Assembly (NCBI GenBank): GCA_947167445.1
Contig: CAMVID010000001.1
Coordinates: 62,001 to 126,000 of the forward strand
Source: G11 sp947167445
GTDB lineage: Bacteria > Bacillota > Clostridia > Lachnospirales > Lachnospiraceae
Direction: 5' to 3'
DNA: 64,000 nucleotides
The notes below the pieces were generated by a model. That model worked only from the letters and a program-made list of their open reading frames with translations, made no database searches and was not told where the DNA came from. Positions 60,618 to 64,000 of the stretch are shown here, one piece after another; position 1 is the stretch's first letter; each line of letters starts with the position of its first letter. The position numbers were made by a program, and so were the translations under genes.

Positions 60618-61856
60618 ATGAAAAAAATAGCGGTTATCGGAGGCGGTGCTTCCGGAATGATGGCAGCAATTACTGCTCATGACAAATCCTCTAAAGTGAC
60701 TTTGTTTGAGGCAAATGACAGAGTAGGCAAGAAGCTTTTGGCCACAGGAAACGGTAAATGTAATTTTACCAATGACAAATTAAATAAGAACTGTTACAAC
60801 GGCGGAGACAGAAAGTTTATTATGAATGTCATTAACCGTTTTAGCACAGAGAATCTCGTTGATTTTTTCTGCAGTCTCGGAGTCTTTTCAACAGTGAAAA
60901 GGGACGGATATTATTACCCATATTCCGGACAGGCCTCCACAATTCTTGACTGCTTGAGAAACGAGCTGTCCTACAGAGGCGTGAATGTATTTACACAAGC
61001 CAATGTAAAAGAGATAAAAAAGAGTGCAAAGGGCTATACCCTTTCAGTTATGGTTGCAGAAAAGAAGCAGACTTTTGATTTTGATTCTGTAATTATTGCC
61101 ATCGGAAGCATTGCCGGAATAAAAGGCAAGTCAAAAGAAGAGCATTATAAGCTTCTAAAAGGCTTAAATTTGGACTTTGTTCCCGTGGTGCCCTCACTTG
61201 TTCAGCTGAAGTGTTCGGAGAGCTATTTAAAGGCTTTAAGCGGGGTCAGATTTGACGGAAGCATTTCACTCATTGTTAATGGCAAGACTGTAGCCAAGGA
61301 AAACGGTGAAATTCAACTGACTGATTACGGAGTTTCAGGGATTCCCACTTTTCAGTTGTCTAGAATAGCTTCATATGAACTTAATAATAACAATAAGCCT
61401 GAAATTTCCTTGGATTTTCTTCCTGATATTTCTGAAGAAGAGCTGACACAGCTTATTATGTATAGACCCGTCAGAAATACTGAACAGACAGCGGAAGAGT
61501 ATTTCCTTGGAATCACAAATAAAAAGGTTATTCTTCAGGTAATGAAGATGGCCGGCATAAAGAGCGCCACAGCGGCCTGTCTTGTAAATAAGCAGTCCAA
61601 AGCCAAGGTGGTTAAACTCCTTAAGGACATGCGTCTTCACGTTGAAGATACCAACGGCTTTGAAAATGCTCAGGTTTGCGCCGGCGGTGTTGACTTATCA
61701 GAGCTTAATGATGAATTGATGCTTAAGAAGTGGCCCGGATTGTATGTGGTTGGTGAAGCCTGCGATGTTGACGGCAGATGCGGAGGTTACAATCTCCAAT
61801 GGGCTTTTTCCAGCGGCTTTATTGCCGGGACTTTCGCTTCAGGCAAAAACAGGTAA
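60618..61856 (+). CDS. HI0933/YhiN-like flavoprotein (NAD(P)/FAD-dependent oxidoreductase)
   Basis: The product has 412 residues. The FAD loop is IGGGASGMMAAITA, followed by LFEANDRVGKKLLATGNGKC, the signature of the HI0933 family. The middle insert reads VPVVPSLVQLKCSES, and the C-terminus GLYVVGEACDVDGRCGGYNLQ. Family members have been described as flavin-dependent reductases such as BaiN, but a general role is not settled. It is located 8 bases after the flippase and 3 bases before another FAD enzyme. Confidence 0.88.
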   Translation: MKKIAVIGGGASGMMAAITAHDKSSKVTLFEANDRVGKKLLATGNGKCNFTNDKLNKNCYNGGDRKFIMNVINRFSTENLVDFFCSLGVFSTVKRDGYYYPYSGQASTILDCLRNELSYRGVNVFTQANVKEIKKSAKGYTLSVMVAEKKQTFDFDSVIIAIGSIAGIKGKSKEEHYKLLKGLNLDFVPVVPSLVQLKCSESYLKALSGVRFDGSISLIVNGKTVAKENGEIQLTDYGVSGIPTFQLSRIASYELNNNNKPEISLDFLPDISEEELTQLIMYRPVRNTEQTAEEYFLGITNKKVILQVMKMAGIKSATAACLVNKQSKAKVVKLLKDMRLHVEDTNGFENAQVCAGGVDLSELNDELMLKKWPGLYVVGEACDVDGRCGGYNLQWAFSSGFIAGTFASGKNR

Positions 61857-61859
61857 TAT

Positions 61860-63449
61860 ATGCTTATAATTGAACAGTTTAAAACACCGGTTGATGTTAA
61901 TGAGTCCAAGTTAAAAGGTCTTTTGGCGGCCAAACTTAAAATTGATTATGAATCCATAAAGGATTTCTCCATAGTCAAGAAATCTTTGGATGCCAGATAC
62001 AAGCCTGATTTATTCAATGTTTACAGCATTTGCTTTTCGTGCTCCAAAGAAGAAAGCCTGTTAAAAAATAAAAATATCAAAAACCTGAAACCATACGTTT
62101 TACCTAAGAATTATGATCCTCGTTCGTTTTATAAGGAGGAGAATTCCACAAAAAAGATAGCCGTAATAGGTATGGGGCCCGCAGGACTTTTGTGTGGACT
62201 TTGTCTTGCCAGGGCAGGTTTTAAGCCTCTTATTCTTGAGAGAGGAAAGGATGCCGATTCCAGAAAGGCTGATATTGAGAATTTTTGGAAAAACGGCAAG
62301 CTTCTCCTTAATTCCAATGTCCAGTTTGGAGAAGGCGGAGCCGGTACTTTCTCTGACGGCAAGTTGAATACCCTCATAAAGGATAAAGATGGACGCATTG
62401 CTTATGTCCTCAAAACCTTCATTGAATTCGGCGCAAAAAACGAGATTCTTTACGATGCCAAACCTCATATTGGAACAGACGTATTGATTAAAGTGGTTAA
62501 GAACATCAGAGCTGAAATCATTCGTCTTGGGGGTGAGGTTCGATTCGGATCTCAGGTTACAGATTTTTTGATTGACTCTGACAAAAGCCTCAAAGCCTTA
62601 ATTGTTAACGATGAAGAAAGAATAGACGTAGACAAAGCTGTTCTTTGTATAGGACATTCGGCCAGAGACACATTTAAGACCCTTAAAGATAAAGGGGTAT
62701 TTATGGAACAAAAGCCCTTTGCTGTGGGATTCAGAGTTCAACACCCCCAGAGTATTATAGATAAGTCCCAATATGGTTTTGATAAAAACACATGTGATTT
62801 CTACCCCGGAGCAGCGGCATACAAGCTTGCCTGTCACACATCAAGCGGGAGAAATGTTTACACGTTTTGCATGTGTCCCGGAGGATATGTGGTAAATGCT
62901 TCCTCGGAGTTTAACGCTCTTGCCATCAACGGAATGAGCTATTCGGGAAGAAGCGGTGCAAACGCCAACAGCGCAGTTTTAATTAATGTAGATGTTGCAG
63001 ATTTTCCCTCAGATGATGTTCTTGCCGGAGTGGATTTTCAAAGAGTAATTGAGGGACGGGCCTTTGAACTTGGAAAGGGCAAAATTCCCTATTGCAGACT
63101 GGGCGATTTTGCGGATGCCGGGTCAGACTGTTCCTTTGATATTAATCCTGAATTTAAGGGAGAATATGAAAAGGCCGATTTGACTGACCTTTTACCCAAA
63201 GAATTTACCAAGGCCTTTGTTGAAGGAATGTCTTTGTTTGGACAAAAAATCAAGGGCTTTGATTCAAGGGACTGTATTGTGGCAGGAGTTGAGAGCCGAT
63301 CTTCTTCTCCGGTCAGAATCACAAGAGATGAGAACCTTGTATCTTTAAGCACAAAGGGACTTTATCCCTGCGGCGAAGGGGCAGGTTATGCCGGCGGAAT
63401 TGTGTCCGCTGCAGTAGACGGTATTAAAGCTTTTGAAGCTGTACTTTGA
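61860..63449 (+). CDS. Uncharacterised FAD-dependent dehydrogenase (COG2509 type)
   Basis: The product has 529 residues. An N-terminal ferredoxin-like part of about 95 residues precedes the FAD loop (VIGMGPAGLLCGLCLARAGF, then LERGKD). VQFGEGGAGTFSDGKLNT and CIGHSARDTF are characteristic of the group, and the C-terminal GLYPCGEGAGYAGGIVSAAVDG closes the FAD fold. The biochemical role is unknown in the family as far as I know. It is cotranscribed with the preceding flavoprotein (3-base gap) and precedes proB. Confidence 0.88.
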   Translation: MLIIEQFKTPVDVNESKLKGLLAAKLKIDYESIKDFSIVKKSLDARYKPDLFNVYSICFSCSKEESLLKNKNIKNLKPYVLPKNYDPRSFYKEENSTKKIAVIGMGPAGLLCGLCLARAGFKPLILERGKDADSRKADIENFWKNGKLLLNSNVQFGEGGAGTFSDGKLNTLIKDKDGRIAYVLKTFIEFGAKNEILYDAKPHIGTDVLIKVVKNIRAEIIRLGGEVRFGSQVTDFLIDSDKSLKALIVNDEERIDVDKAVLCIGHSARDTFKTLKDKGVFMEQKPFAVGFRVQHPQSIIDKSQYGFDKNTCDFYPGAAAYKLACHTSSGRNVYTFCMCPGGYVVNASSEFNALAINGMSYSGRSGANANSAVLINVDVADFPSDDVLAGVDFQRVIEGRAFELGKGKIPYCRLGDFADAGSDCSFDINPEFKGEYEKADLTDLLPKEFTKAFVEGMSLFGQKIKGFDSRDCIVAGVESRSSSPVRITRDENLVSLSTKGLYPCGEGAGYAGGIVSAAVDGIKAFEAVL

Positions 63450-63476
63450 AAGGATTTATAGAGCATGAGGAGTATT

Positions 63477-64000
63477 ATGAAAGAAAAGAAGAGGATTGTG
63501 GTCAAAATAGGCTCCAGTTCCCTTCAGCACGTTCAGACCGGAGATCTTGATTATGTAAAACTTGAAAAGCTTGTCAGGATTCTTTCGGATTTGAGAAACC
63601 AGGGTAAAGAAGTGGTACTGGTAACCAGCGGAGCCATTGCTTCGGGCAAGCAGGCTTTAAATGATCCGGATGGTTCCAAATTTGGCCATGAGTTGGCTAC
63701 AAAGCAGGCCTTTGCCGCCGTTGGACAGGCAAGACTTATGATGATTTATCAGAAGCTATTTATGGAGTATAATCATATTGCAGCACAGATTCTGATGACG
63801 AAAAACACCGTCGTTGACGTAAATAATCGAACCAACGCCCAGAATACCTTCTCAGAACTTTTGAGAATGGGGGCTATACCAATCGTTAACGAAAATGATA
63901 CAATAGCTACATACGAAATCATGGTTGGTGACAACGATGTTCTGGTTGGTGACAATGACACCCTTTCCGCAATTGTTTCTGCCATGATTGATGCGGATTT
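63477..64000 (+). CDS. proB: Glutamate 5-kinase, N-terminal part
   Basis: About 174 codons are present before the right edge. The start at 63477 is preferred (AGGAG 4 bases upstream); an in-frame ATG at 63465 is possible. The amino-acid kinase fold shows VVKIGSSSLQ, LVTSGAIASGKQAL, FAAVGQARLM and IPIVNENDTIA. Within the substrate/nucleotide loop, VGDNDVL is followed at once by VGDNDTL, a 7-residue tandem duplication not expected in the family. ProB phosphorylates glutamate as the first step to proline. Confidence 0.93.
   Translation, partial: MKEKKRIVVKIGSSSLQHVQTGDLDYVKLEKLVRILSDLRNQGKEVVLVTSGAIASGKQALNDPDGSKFGHELATKQAFAAVGQARLMMIYQKLFMEYNHIAAQILMTKNTVVDVNNRTNAQNTFSELLRMGAIPIVNENDTIATYEIMVGDNDVLVGDNDTLSAIVSAMIDAD
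63924..63965 (+). repeat. 21-bp tandem duplication in the proB active-site motif
   Basis: Units 63924-63944 and 63945-63965 encode VGDNDVL and VGDNDTL. Fourteen of the first fifteen bases of the units are equal; they diverge after that, so the duplication is not very recent or has been under selection. Confidence 0.85.

Overview
The window looks like a chromosomal segment of an anaerobic Gram-positive Clostridia, most likely a member of the Lachnospiraceae. This is inferred from several features. The DNA is moderately AT-rich with strong AGGAGG ribosome binding sites. There are sortase-anchored BspA-type leucine-rich repeat surface proteins, a tRNA-Leu T-box leader on leuS and a Rex repressor. 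An NfnAB-type flavoprotein pair, a Re-citrate synthase-like enzyme next to NADP-isocitrate dehydrogenase, and the order phoH - (HD-like membrane protein) - ybeY also fit. No rRNA, tRNA, CRISPR array, prophage or insertion sequence was seen.

Layout. 1-3665 (minus strand): polyamine ABC transporter potABCD behind an XRE-cupin regulator, with a clear promoter and operator; potD is cut by the window edge. 3666-8879 (plus): lactonase, VanY-type carboxypeptidase, tgt, a lipoprotein and an 8-oxoguanine glycosylase. 9009-16097: an EF-G paralogue, a chemotaxis receptor and T-box-controlled leuS. 16098-19955: the first accessory-looking block, with a 141-bp near-palindrome, two small inverted repeats, a 13-codon ORF with an excellent ribosome binding site, an XRE-TPR regulator, an ABC exporter and a lipoprotein. 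19968-29412: a cell-surface block with a minus-strand membrane protein (acidic repeats plus a receiver-like domain), a class B sortase with a long cytosolic extension, a 1770-residue LRR wall protein and a smaller secreted LRR protein.

29458-34810: Re-citrate synthase - GntR regulator - isocitrate dehydrogenase - ABC-F, likely the oxidative branch to 2-oxoglutarate and glutamate. 34868-40570: rex, a coiled-coil unknown, alr, yebC, a GT2 and a predicted GT-C membrane protein. 40590-46808: a tightly packed glycosidase operon (GH1, GH2, GH36) for beta-glucosides and galactosides. 46884-64000: ftsK, one-carbon genes fhs and folD, a zinc-ribbon membrane protein, nfnAB, phoH, a degenerate HD membrane protein, ybeY, a lipid flippase, two flavoproteins and the start of proB.

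The best candidates for something undescribed are four. The micropeptide/XRE-TPR/ABC module is at 16285-19882. The two-TM receiver-like protein beside the sortase is at 19968-21521, and a fragment of a second copy lies at 19292-19343. The PgpH-like protein at 57271-58491 has lost its HD metal ligands. The start of proB carries a tandem duplication inside its active-site GDND motif. All functional calls come from motif reading by eye; no database search was run.
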